A stretch of DNA of 46,048 nt. Origin: Synergistaceae bacterium. GTDB taxonomy: Bacteria > Synergistota > Synergistia > Synergistales > Aminobacteriaceae. The DNA is taken from contig JAHDKR010000046.1 of NCBI GenBank assembly GCA_018436785.1, positions 1 through 46,048 of the forward strand. The letters are read 5' to 3'. The position numbers and the translations under genes were made by a program. Positions 30,184-37,203 of this stretch are shown here, piece after piece. The stretch's first letter is position 1. Every line of letters begins with the position of its first letter. Under the pieces are notes generated by a model that was not told the DNA's origin, ran no database searches, and worked only from the letters and a program-made list of their open reading frames with translations.

Positions 30184-30211
30184 ATTATACTCTATGAATT
30201 TTCCCATGCAA
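30184..30211 (-). promoter_or_regulatory. Sigma70-type promoter of the second beta-helix gene
   Basis: Minus strand TTGCAT (30211-30206), 16-nt spacer, consensus TATAAT (30189-30184). The -35 overlaps the T-run of the tryptophanase terminator. Confidence 0.75.
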
Positions 30212-30212
30212 A

Positions 30213-30246
30213 AAGGCGGCCGCGCGTTTCGGACGCTGGCCGCCTT
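30213..30246 (-). terminator. Intrinsic terminator of the tryptophanase gene
   Basis: AAGGCGGCC (30213-30221) pairs with GGCCGCCTT (30238-30246); the minus strand ends the stem in CCTTTTTG. It lies 33 nt past the stop of the tryptophanase gene. Confidence 0.8.
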
Positions 30247-30278
30247 CTTTTCTCTTGGTTCCCGTTCTTTCAAATGCG

Positions 30279-31673
30279 CTACAGCGCGACGGGCTTCAGG
30301 TGGGCGAGGAAGTGTTTCAGTCCTTTCACCGGCGGTTCGTAGACCATTTCGAGCCCCCAGCGGATCGAATCGCGCCGCTTGTACACGTTGACGATGCTCT
30401 CCGCGACGTACTCGATGTGGCTGTTGGTGTACGTGCGGCGGTTGACCGCGAGACGGAAGAGCTCGAGCTTCGGGAAGATCCGTTCGCCCGTATTCTCGTC
30501 CGTGGTCTCGAAGGCGAGCGCGCCGAGGCCGATGCCGCGGATGGCGCCTTCGCGGTAGATTTCGACCGAGAGCACGTCGGCGGGGTAGCTCCCCTGCGGA
30601 ATGTGCGGCAGGAAGGCCGCGGCGTCGATGAAGACCGCATGGCCGCCGATTGGCTGAATGCAGGGCACGCCGCCCTCTTCGAGCAGATCGCCGAGGTAAC
30701 GGACCTGCGCGATGCGGTGAGTCAGGTGCTGTTCGTCGGTCATCTCGTGGAGGCCGACCGCAAGCGCCTCCAGATCGCGTCCCGCGAGGCCGCCGTAGGT
30801 GGCGAAGCCCTCGAAGAGGATGACTCTGGGGACGATCTTGTAGTACATCTCCTCGGTGCGGCAGGCGACGAGGCCGCCGATGTTCACCAGCGGATCCTTC
30901 TTGCACGAGACGGTGATGGCGTCGGCCGTGTCCATTGTGGCCTTCAGAATCTCCGCGATGCTCATCCGCGCGCACTCTTTTTCGCGGTTCTTGATGAACC
31001 ATGCGTTTTCGGCCATGCGCGCCGCGTCGAGGAGCACGGGAATACCGTGTTTCTTCGCGACGGCGGAGACCTCTCTGAGATTCGCCAGGCTTACCGGCTG
31101 ACCGCCGCCCGAGTTGTTCGTGATGGTGACCATGATGAAGGGGATGCGCGCCTTGCCGTACTCCGCGATGGCTTTTTCGAGCTTCGCGATGTCGACGTTC
31201 CCCTTGAACGGGTGCTGGTTGGTGCGGTCGAAGGCTTCGTCGATCACGCAGTCCACGGAGGACGCCTTGCAGTTGAAGATGTGCCCCCTGGTGGTGTCGA
31301 AGGGCATGTTGAAGGGGATGACGTCGCCCTCCTTGACGAGCGAGCCGAAGACGACGTTTTCGGCTGCGCGCCCCTGATGGACGGGAATGGTGTAGTCGAA
31401 GCCGAGGACCTCCTTGACTGCCTTCTTCAAGTTGAAGAAGCTGTCGGCGCCGGCGTAGGCCTCGTCGCCCATCATGATGGCGGCCCACTGCTGCTTGCTC
31501 ATCGCGCCTGTTCCGGAGTCGGTGAGGAGGTCGATATAGACGTCCGCGCCGCGGAGACCGAACATGTTGAAACGGGCTGCTTCAAGCGCTTTCTCGCGCT
31601 CGTCCTTGCCGGGAACGCGGACCGGTTCTACCATCTTGATGCGAAAAGGCTCGGGGGGTACCTTCACGACCAT
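30279..31673 (-). CDS. tnaA: Tryptophanase (tryptophan indole-lyase)
   Basis: 464 residues. ATG 31673 is chosen for the AAAGGAGGAAAAAATTC site before it. A PLP beta-eliminating lyase of the tryptophanase/tyrosine phenol-lyase family: PEPFRIKMVEPVRV, YIDLLTDSGTGAMS, MMGDEAYAG, HQGRAAEN, TNNSGGGQPVSLANLR, DAARMAENAWF, and the PLP Lys259 in SCKKDPLVNIGG. Two positions separate the subfamilies. Here Asp126 in FDTTRGH corresponds to the tryptophanase Asp, where the phenol-lyase has Thr. The position of phenol-lyase Arg381 reads Leu (IRGIGLGAL). Both favour tryptophan, although GGLAGRDLEALAVGL resembles the phenol-lyase. It would split Trp to indole, pyruvate and ammonia. No TnaC-like leader peptide or tnaB permease was seen. 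Confidence 0.85.
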   Translation of the reverse strand: MVVKVPPEPFRIKMVEPVRVPGKDEREKALEAARFNMFGLRGADVYIDLLTDSGTGAMSKQQWAAIMMGDEAYAGADSFFNLKKAVKEVLGFDYTIPVHQGRAAENVVFGSLVKEGDVIPFNMPFDTTRGHIFNCKASSVDCVIDEAFDRTNQHPFKGNVDIAKLEKAIAEYGKARIPFIMVTITNNSGGGQPVSLANLREVSAVAKKHGIPVLLDAARMAENAWFIKNREKECARMSIAEILKATMDTADAITVSCKKDPLVNIGGLVACRTEEMYYKIVPRVILFEGFATYGGLAGRDLEALAVGLHEMTDEQHLTHRIAQVRYLGDLLEEGGVPCIQPIGGHAVFIDAAAFLPHIPQGSYPADVLSVEIYREGAIRGIGLGALAFETTDENTGERIFPKLELFRLAVNRRTYTNSHIEYVAESIVNVYKRRDSIRWGLEMVYEPPVKGLKHFLAHLKPVAL

Positions 31674-31847
31674 GAATTTTTTCCTCCTTTTCAATTGAGA
31701 AAAGATCGGGTTTCTTCCGTTATTCTACCCTATATTCTCCTGTTTTGCTATTTTTTTCGCATCATCGGTGAAAAACTTTTTGCAGTGCCTGCCGGGAGGT
31801 TTGGAGAAACAGCAGGAATCACCGTAGAGGAATGGCGGAGGTGTTAT

Positions 31848-31853
31848 ATAATG
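31848..31853 (+). promoter_or_regulatory. Possible -10 of the EEP-hydrolase/cardiolipin synthase operon
   Basis: TATAAT at 31848-31853, 31 nt before ATG 31885. No clear -35. The rest of the 31674-31884 gap shows only a weak minus-strand TAGAAT (31727-31722) that could serve tnaA. Confidence 0.4.
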
Positions 31854-31884
31854 AACGATATTTTCTGTGTTTAGGGAGGCTCAT

Positions 31885-32646
31885 ATGCGTTTAGTGTTGT
31901 ACAACATCAGGTATGGAACCGGAACCGGATGGAGCTATCACCTTCCGTTTCCTTTCTCGGGATGTCTTCGGAGGACGGAGGGGCGCTTCCGGCGTATCTC
32001 GGAGTATGTCTCCAAACTGAACCCCGATCTTGTCGGGCTGGTGGAGGCGGATTCCGGATCGTTCCGTCAGAACGGCTCCTGTCAGGCGAAGGCCTTGGCC
32101 TCTCGGATCGGGGGCGAGTCGGTTTTCGCATGCAAGTACGACTCCGGCTCCATCGTTTCGAAGACGCCGCTGCTGAAATCGCAGGGGAACGCCGTCATCA
32201 CGAAGCTCCCCATGATCGGGACGAAGGAGCATGTGCTGAGCAAGGGTGTCAAGAAGACGCTGCTCGAAGTCGAGTTCGACGATTTCACGCTCTTCCTGAC
32301 GCATCTTCCCTTGGGGTACGCCGCACGGTCCGTGCAGCTCGGCGAGATCGCGGAGCGCTGCATCGACGCGAAGAAACCGGTTATCCTGGCCGGCGACGGC
32401 AATACCTACAGAGGTGAGCGGGAACTGCGCTCGTTCTTCCGGAAGACCGGTTTTCAAAACGCCAATCCGACGAACACGCCGACATTCCCCAGCAGGATTC
32501 CGGCGCTCGCGCTCGACTTTGTTCTCTACGGGCCGGGGATCGAGATGGAGCGTTTCGACGTGCCGCGGGTCCGTTATTCGGACCATCTGCCGCTGGTGTG
32601 CGACTTCACGGTCGCCCGCCCCAAAAAGGAGCGACGCGCTCAATGA
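31885..32646 (+). CDS. Endonuclease/exonuclease/phosphatase (EEP) family hydrolase, YbhP-like
   Basis: 253 residues; ATG 31885 follows AGGGAGGCTCAT. EEP-fold signatures: LVLYNIRYGTG at the start (catalytic Asn), PDLVGLVEAD (metal-binding Glu), LFLTHLPLGYAARSVQLGEI, VILAGDGNTYRG (the GDxN motif with Gly replacing the usual Phe) and the closing YSDHLPLVCDF (catalytic Asp-His). Such metal-dependent enzymes cleave phosphodiesters in nucleic acids, lipids or inositol phosphates. The gene overlaps the start of the cardiolipin synthase by ATGA. In E. coli, ybhP of the same family sits in the same way before clsB, so a role in phospholipid turnover rather than DNA repair is likely. No signal peptide is seen. 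Confidence 0.82.
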   Translation: MRLVLYNIRYGTGTGWSYHLPFPFSGCLRRTEGRFRRISEYVSKLNPDLVGLVEADSGSFRQNGSCQAKALASRIGGESVFACKYDSGSIVSKTPLLKSQGNAVITKLPMIGTKEHVLSKGVKKTLLEVEFDDFTLFLTHLPLGYAARSVQLGEIAERCIDAKKPVILAGDGNTYRGERELRSFFRKTGFQNANPTNTPTFPSRIPALALDFVLYGPGIEMERFDVPRVRYSDHLPLVCDFTVARPKKERRAQ

Positions 32647-34088
32647 CCGTCACGATGCTCTTGTATTCGGCCTATGAACTTTCTTCGATCGCCATCCGCC
32701 TCGTCATGCTCTGCTACATCCCGCTGAAGCACACCCCCTCCACGGCGACCGCATGGCTGCTCGCCATCTACTTCTGGCCGTGGCTGGGCTTCCTGCTGTA
32801 CTCTCTCTTCGGCTCGACCAGCCTGCCCCAAGAGCGAATCGACCGCCATGAAACGATGCTTCGCAGCCTCGACGAGGACAAACGGATGTTCCGCCGAATC
32901 TTCGACGAAGAAGCCCACTGGCTTCCGGACGAACTTGTGCGCTTCGGCGCGCTCGGCAGAAAGCTCGGCGACATGTGCATCACCCGGGGGAACGACTTCC
33001 TCCTTATCGACCGGGAAGAGGCTTTCATCCGCTCGCTTGCCGCCGATGTGGAGAACGCGCAGCGCTCCGTCCACCTGCTTTTCTACATTTTCGCCCGCGA
33101 TGCGGTAACCGAGCCTCTCTTCCGCGCGCTTGAAGGCGCGGCGGCGCGGGGCGTTGCGTGCCGCGTACTCGTCGACGCGCTCGGGGCCAAGCCATTCCTG
33201 AAGCGCGACGCCGAACGCCTTCGAGCAGCGGGAATCAGGGTGGAGAAGGCGCTGCCTCCTCGGTTGCTTCGCCGGACTCCGACCACCGCCCGCTACGACC
33301 TCCGCAACCACCGGAAGATCGCCGTGATCGACGGCCGCGTAGGGTACACCGGGTCGCACAACGTCACGGAGCCTTCCTACGGCGGAAAGGCGAAGGGGCT
33401 GCTCTGGCGCGACCTTACGCTCCGGCTCGTCGGCCCCGTGGTGTTGCAGCTTCAGGGGGTCTTCATGGAGGACTGGTTCGTCGAGACGCGGGAGATGCTC
33501 CTCTCCGACGAGGCGTTTCCGGCTCCCGAATACGCGGGCGAGGCTGTCGTTCAGACGGTTCCGAGCGGGCCGTCCTATCCGTGGCAGAACTACCAGCGGC
33601 TTGTCGTCTCGGCGCTCCACGGCGCGAAGAAGCGCGTGGTCATCACGACGCCGTACCTCATTCCCGACGACGAACTGCTTCACGCGCTGGAGACAGCGGT
33701 GCTCGGCGGCGTGCGTATCCAGCTCGTCATCCCCGAGAAGAGCGACCAGTTCCTCGTGGGGAACGCCGCGAAGGCGTACTTTGACGCGCTGCTTGAGGCC
33801 GGAGTGGAGATCCGCCTCTTCCAGGACGGCATCCTGCACTCGAAAACCATGACGGTGGACCACGACCTCGCCTTCCTCGGGACGAGCAACTTCGATATCC
33901 GCTCCTTTGCGCTGAACTTCGAGTTGAACCTTGTGCTCTACGGAAGAGGCGAGACGGAGGCTATCCGGAAGGCGCAGGACGTCTATATTGCCTCTTCGAG
34001 GCGTCTGACCGCGGAGGAGTGGATGGAGCGTCCCCGCGCGTTCCGCGTGCTCCACGGAGTGACGAAGCTCTTCAGTCCGCTGCTGTAA
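32643..34088 (+). CDS. cls: Cardiolipin synthase, phospholipase-D type
   Basis: 481 residues; ATG 32643 overlaps the upstream stop codon (ATGA). Two membrane helices (about 5-26 and 36-56, the second IYFWPWLGFLLYSLFG) anchor the enzyme. Two HKD motifs follow: NHRKIAVIDGRVGYTGSHN (His223, Lys225, Asp230) and LHSKTMTVDHDLAFLGTSN (His399, Lys401, Asp406), each with the downstream Gly-Ser/Thr-x-Asn. VHLLFYIFARDA and VVITTPYLIPDDELLHAL are typical Cls segments. It condenses phosphatidyl groups to cardiolipin in the inner membrane. The length and N-terminal helices match ClsA rather than ClsB, yet the partner gene is of the YbhP type found with clsB. Confidence 0.92.
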   Translation: MTVTMLLYSAYELSSIAIRLVMLCYIPLKHTPSTATAWLLAIYFWPWLGFLLYSLFGSTSLPQERIDRHETMLRSLDEDKRMFRRIFDEEAHWLPDELVRFGALGRKLGDMCITRGNDFLLIDREEAFIRSLAADVENAQRSVHLLFYIFARDAVTEPLFRALEGAAARGVACRVLVDALGAKPFLKRDAERLRAAGIRVEKALPPRLLRRTPTTARYDLRNHRKIAVIDGRVGYTGSHNVTEPSYGGKAKGLLWRDLTLRLVGPVVLQLQGVFMEDWFVETREMLLSDEAFPAPEYAGEAVVQTVPSGPSYPWQNYQRLVVSALHGAKKRVVITTPYLIPDDELLHALETAVLGGVRIQLVIPEKSDQFLVGNAAKAYFDALLEAGVEIRLFQDGILHSKTMTVDHDLAFLGTSNFDIRSFALNFELNLVLYGRGETEAIRKAQDVYIASSRRLTAEEWMERPRAFRVLHGVTKLFSPLL

Positions 34089-34108
34089 ACCGAGTCGTCG
34101 TGAACCTG

Positions 34109-34136
34109 TTGACGAAATGAGGAAATGACATATACT
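34109..34136 (+). promoter_or_regulatory. Sigma70-type promoter of the DUF3089-type gene
   Basis: TTGACG (34109-34114), 16-nt spacer, TATACT (34131-34136). Leader of about 45 nt. Confidence 0.75.
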
Positions 34137-34190
34137 TCGCCGTGGATCAGCGGATTTAAAGAAAGAAACAAGGAGGAACAACGTACCGTG

Positions 34191-34862
34191 ATGAAGCGAA
34201 TACATCTCCTGCGGGCAGCCGTTATTGCCGCTCTGCTGTTTGCTTTTGCAGGGAATGCCGCCGGTGAAAGCGCCGAGTATTCGGATCCTGCGCGCTGGCT
34301 CTCGTTGCCGAGCTATACATTGATGGATACCGATATTTTCTATCTTTACCCTACTGCATGCAGGAATGAAGAAGCTGCGATTCGCGGCGTCGACGATCCG
34401 TGCATGCTGGAAGGAGCGCTGGAGCTCTTCGAGCGGGAGATACCGCTTCTCGAAAAGCTGGGGGATGTGTACGCCCCCTACTACAGCCAGGCGTCGGCCT
34501 ACCGCAGCTCGCTGCCCCGGGAGAGGCGGCGGGAACTTGTGAACGGCGCTCCCCGGAGGGACGTCTTCGCGGCGTTCGACTACTATATGGAGCACTACAA
34601 CCTCGGGCGGCCGTTCATCCTCGTCGGGAGCTGCCAGGGTGCGGAAGTACTGATTCAGCTGCTTTCCGAATACATAAGCAAGGATTCGCCGATTTACGGA
34701 AGGATGCGCGCCGCATACCTCAGCGACTGCGACGTCCCCGAGGACTTCCTGCTGTCGAACCCGCACCTTCGGCTTGCACGGACGCCTGACGGGGATGGCT
34801 TTGTCATCTCCTCCGCAGGGGATGTCTCCGCCGTTCCGGGGAGTGAGCTGCAGAAACAGTAA
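34191..34862 (+). CDS. Short exported DUF3089-type alpha/beta-hydrolase with Cys at the nucleophile position
   Basis: 223 residues. ATG 34191 follows AAGGAGGAACAACGTACC; an adjacent GTG at 34188 is an alternative. A signal peptide (LLRAAVIAALLFAFAGNAAG) leads to a domain matching DUF3089: TDIFYLYPTACRNEEA, VYAPYYSQASAYRSSL, DVFAAFDYYMEHYNLGRPFIL, then VGSCQGAEVLIQLLSEY. DUF3089 members usually have GHSQG here with Ser as nucleophile; here it is G-S-C-Q-G, so Cys replaces Ser. The protein ends soon after RMRAAYLSDCDVPEDFL, whereas relatives run on for about 100 more residues that hold the remaining catalytic residues. It may be a degenerate hydrolase, a thiol hydrolase, or a binding protein. 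It has its own promoter and a hairpin after it. Confidence 0.7.
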   Translation: MKRIHLLRAAVIAALLFAFAGNAAGESAEYSDPARWLSLPSYTLMDTDIFYLYPTACRNEEAAIRGVDDPCMLEGALELFEREIPLLEKLGDVYAPYYSQASAYRSSLPRERRRELVNGAPRRDVFAAFDYYMEHYNLGRPFILVGSCQGAEVLIQLLSEYISKDSPIYGRMRAAYLSDCDVPEDFLLSNPHLRLARTPDGDGFVISSAGDVSAVPGSELQKQ

Positions 34863-34887
34863 CGCGGAGCACTCCTCTTTGGCATAC

Positions 34888-34924
34888 AACGCCGCGCCCG
34901 GAGTTTCCTTCAGGGCGCGGCGTT
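34888..34924. terminator. Hairpin between convergent genes
   Basis: AACGCCGCGCCC (34888-34899) pairs perfectly with GGGCGCGGCGTT (34913-34924), touching the stop codon of the histidine kinase gene. Only short T-runs follow. Confidence 0.65.
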
Positions 34925-36300
34925 TACGTTCCCGGTAGCTCGATCTCGACGGCGAGCCCGCCCTCCGGACGGTTCCGCGCGCTGATAACGCCGCCGTGCA
35001 GCGCCGCCGCCCTGTGTGCGATGGCGAGTCCGAGCCCCGTGCCTTCGCTTGCGGATATCCGCTCGCGGGCGCGCTCGACGCGCCGGAAGGGGATGAAAAT
35101 AGTCTCCAGCTCGCCGGGAGGAACGCCGGGGCCTTCGTCTTCGACCAGGATGTGAAGCGGCCGCTCTGTCTCCGGAACGCGGAAGAGGGAGACTCGCACC
35201 TTCCCTCCGTCCTGCCCTGTTGTGTGCTGCGGGGTGTAGCGGAGCGCGTTGCGGATCACGTTTTCAATCGCGCTCCGAAGAAGCGCCTGGTCTGCGTGGA
35301 GCAGCGCTCCTTCGGCGAAGTCCGTTTCGATCCTCTTCCCGAGGGGAGCCGCTTCAAAGGCCGCGTCCGCACAAATCTGCCGCAAAAGCGCCGTCAGGTC
35401 GATGCGCGCCCTCCGCTCCGGCTGTTCGAGCGCTTCGAGGCGCCCCAGCTTCAGCAGGGAGCCGATGAGGTTGTCGATCCGTCCCAGCTCCGTCTCAATG
35501 CGTTTAAAGGCCTCGTCGTCCGGCGACGCGGAACGGCGGCGCAGGAGTTCGAGTCCCACGCCGAGCCGCGTCAACGGCGATCGAAGCTCGTGCGAGACGT
35601 CGGCAAGAAGCTGACGCTGCCCGCGAAGCAGCTCTTCTATCCTGTCCGCCATACGGTTGAAGTCCTTCGCCAGCTGGCCGATCTCGTCGTTCCGCTTGGC
35701 TGTATGCTCCGCCCGCGCGCCGAGCTCCCCGGCGGCGAGGCGCTGCACCGCGCCTCGGAGCTTCCTGACCGGTTTGGCGAGGCGGACGGCTAAAAACCAC
35801 GAGAGCAGGCCGGCGACCAGCGCGGCCGCAATGAGGCGCAGCACCGGGAGACTTCTGCTTTCAAAGAAAGGGTTGAGAATGCGTCCTGCGAAGACGAGCC
35901 CCGGAAACTCCTCCAGCGGGACGGCAAAAAGAGGACGCCCCCGTTCCATGCGTACAACGGGCGCCCCTGTGTTTCGCGCTTCGTCGACGATCTTTCCGAT
36001 CGATTCCGGCGCCTTCGGCTGTCCCGTCAGCTCCGTACCGTCTTCGCCGAACAGAAACCCGAAAAAACGGTGAGTACGACGGAGCCGCTCCAGGTAGCGG
36101 ACCGCTTCTTCCGTGCCTTCCCGCGCTTCTTTCGATGCAACGCGCTCTCCGTAGACGAGCGCGATCTCCTGTACGTTCGCGATCATCTGCTCGCGGAAGA
36201 TATTTCCCTCCGTGATCACGCTGGTCAGATGGTGCGCCAGTCCCGTCGCCGCCGCGGTCAGCCAGAACCACCAGAAGAGCTTTAATGTGTAGCCGCGCAT
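34924..36300 (-). CDS. Membrane sensor histidine kinase, CpxA-like
   Basis: 458 residues; ATG 36300 lies 19 nt inside the end of the response regulator gene. Layout: a first membrane helix (about 6-28), a periplasmic domain (about 30-150) including YLERLRRTHRFFGFLFGEDG, a second helix (LIAAALVAGLLSWFLAVRLA), HAMP (KPVRKLRGAVQRLAAGEL), the phosphorylation site VSHELRSPLTRL, the N box NVIRNALRYTPQH, and G boxes VEDEGPGVP and GTGLGLAIAHRAAALHGG. HEL-R-SPL and LRGAVQRLAAGEL resemble CpxA. With the adjoining regulator and the divergent Spy/CpxP-type gene it should sense envelope damage. The periplasmic part may interact with that protein, as CpxP does with CpxA. Confidence 0.9.
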   Translation of the reverse strand: MRGYTLKLFWWFWLTAAATGLAHHLTSVITEGNIFREQMIANVQEIALVYGERVASKEAREGTEEAVRYLERLRRTHRFFGFLFGEDGTELTGQPKAPESIGKIVDEARNTGAPVVRMERGRPLFAVPLEEFPGLVFAGRILNPFFESRSLPVLRLIAAALVAGLLSWFLAVRLAKPVRKLRGAVQRLAAGELGARAEHTAKRNDEIGQLAKDFNRMADRIEELLRGQRQLLADVSHELRSPLTRLGVGLELLRRRSASPDDEAFKRIETELGRIDNLIGSLLKLGRLEALEQPERRARIDLTALLRQICADAAFEAAPLGKRIETDFAEGALLHADQALLRSAIENVIRNALRYTPQHTTGQDGGKVRVSLFRVPETERPLHILVEDEGPGVPPGELETIFIPFRRVERARERISASEGTGLGLAIAHRAAALHGGVISARNRPEGGLAVEIELPGT

Positions 36301-36974
36301 GCAAGAAGGTACCCTTCGCTTCGGAGCGTCCGTATCCTGGACGAACCGTCGTCCGCCGGTCCGAGTTTTCGGCGCAGGTTGCTGACGTGGACGTCCAGAC
36401 TTCGCTCGAACGGTCCCAGCGTTCGTTCAAGCGCGGCCATCGCCAGTTTTTCCCGCGAGACGACCTTCCCGGCGGAGCGCAGCAAGGCCTCCAGCAGCTT
36501 GAACTCCACTGACGTCAGCTCCGTGTCTTTCCCTGCGACGCGTACGATTCTCGCGCCGAGGTCCATCTCGATATCCCCTGCGCTCAGACGTTCGGAAAGC
36601 GCTGTTTCCGGCCGCTCCCCCCTCCTGAGGACAGCGCGAATCCGAGCGAGCAGCTCGCGCGGATTGAACGGCTTCGGGAGGTAGTCGTCGGCGCCCAGCT
36701 CCAGCCCGACGATTCTGTCGATCTCGTCGCCCTTGGCGGTGAGCATGAGCACGGGAACGGGAGAGTGTGCGCGCAGCTCGCGGAGCACGTCGAACCCGTT
36801 TTTCCCCGGCAGCATGACGTCGAGAAGCACCAGGTCGACCGGCGACGAAAGCGCGGCGGCAAGCCCCTCCTCGCCGTCGTGTGCTACGAGTATTTCAAAC
36901 CCCTCCGGGCGCAGGTATTCAGTCAGCAGGTCGCAGAGTTCGATGTCGTCGTCGAGCAGCAGTATTCGATGCAC
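36282..36974 (-). CDS. OmpR-family response regulator, CpxR-like
   Basis: 230 residues; ATG 36974 follows GGAGGAAAGGAAC. The receiver domain has the acidic pocket LLLDDDIE, phosphorylated Asp52 in LVLLDVMLPGKNG, the Thr of VLMLTAKGDE, and Lys in DDYLPKPFNPREL. The winged-helix effector domain (about 135-225) includes LTSVEFKLLEALLRSAGKVVSREKL and RSLDVHVSNLRRKLG, then IRTLRSEGYLL. It binds DNA as a phosphorylated dimer. The Cpx assignment rests on similarity, the downstream CpxA-like kinase, the divergent Spy/CpxP-like gene and a CpxR-box-like site at 37091-37105 between them. Confidence 0.92.
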   Translation of the reverse strand: MHRILLLDDDIELCDLLTEYLRPEGFEILVAHDGEEGLAAALSSPVDLVLLDVMLPGKNGFDVLRELRAHSPVPVLMLTAKGDEIDRIVGLELGADDYLPKPFNPRELLARIRAVLRRGERPETALSERLSAGDIEMDLGARIVRVAGKDTELTSVEFKLLEALLRSAGKVVSREKLAMAALERTLGPFERSLDVHVSNLRRKLGPADDGSSRIRTLRSEGYLLACAATH

Positions 36975-37031
36975 GTTCCTTTCCTCCCCGGGTGTGCGAA
37001 GTCCGCCTCTTCGGCGGCTCTCTATCCGTTC

Positions 37032-37037
37032 ATTATA
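37032..37037 (-). promoter_or_regulatory. -10 of the cpxRA-like operon
   Basis: Minus-strand TATAAT (37037-37032), with no good -35, about 58 nt before the regulator start. A small CCGCC/GGCGG hairpin (37003-37017) lies in the leader. Confidence 0.5.
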
Positions 37038-37090
37038 CGACGACAGGCTTTGGAGGGGTGTAAGGAATTGAAAAGATGGGTATCAAGAGC

Positions 37091-37105
37091 TTTACGTTTC
37101 TTGAC
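37091..37105. promoter_or_regulatory. CpxR-box-like site between the regulator and the Spy-like gene
   Basis: Minus strand reads GTCAA-GAAAC-GTAAA, one base from the CpxR consensus GTAAA-N5-GTAAA. It lies upstream of both divergent genes, so it could activate each. Downstream, a 9-bp inverted repeat (37120-37128 and 37153-37161) flanks the probable start region of the Spy-like gene. Confidence 0.55.
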
Positions 37106-37203
37106 CTTTATCCACAAAGCGCGAAGAGCGCATTGAGAGATCGAGGAGTACACTCTTCGCGTCGGGCGAAGAATGCCGAAAACTCAACGGGAGGCGAAAC
37201 ACG

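Noticed and set aside
30093..30190. c-di-GMP (GEMM) riboswitch in the beta-helix leader
   Set aside because: GACGCACAGCC vaguely resembles part of the GEMM core, but the GNRA tetraloop-receptor arrangement and the second stem are missing.
30279..31673. Calling the PLP lyase a tyrosine phenol-lyase
   Set aside because: Asp126 in FDTTRGH and Leu at the position of phenol-lyase Arg381 agree with tryptophanase.
32640..34889. 749-codon minus-strand open frame opposite cls and the DUF3089-type gene
   Set aside because: No signal, domain or ribosome binding site; it runs across two well-supported genes and their intergenic promoter.
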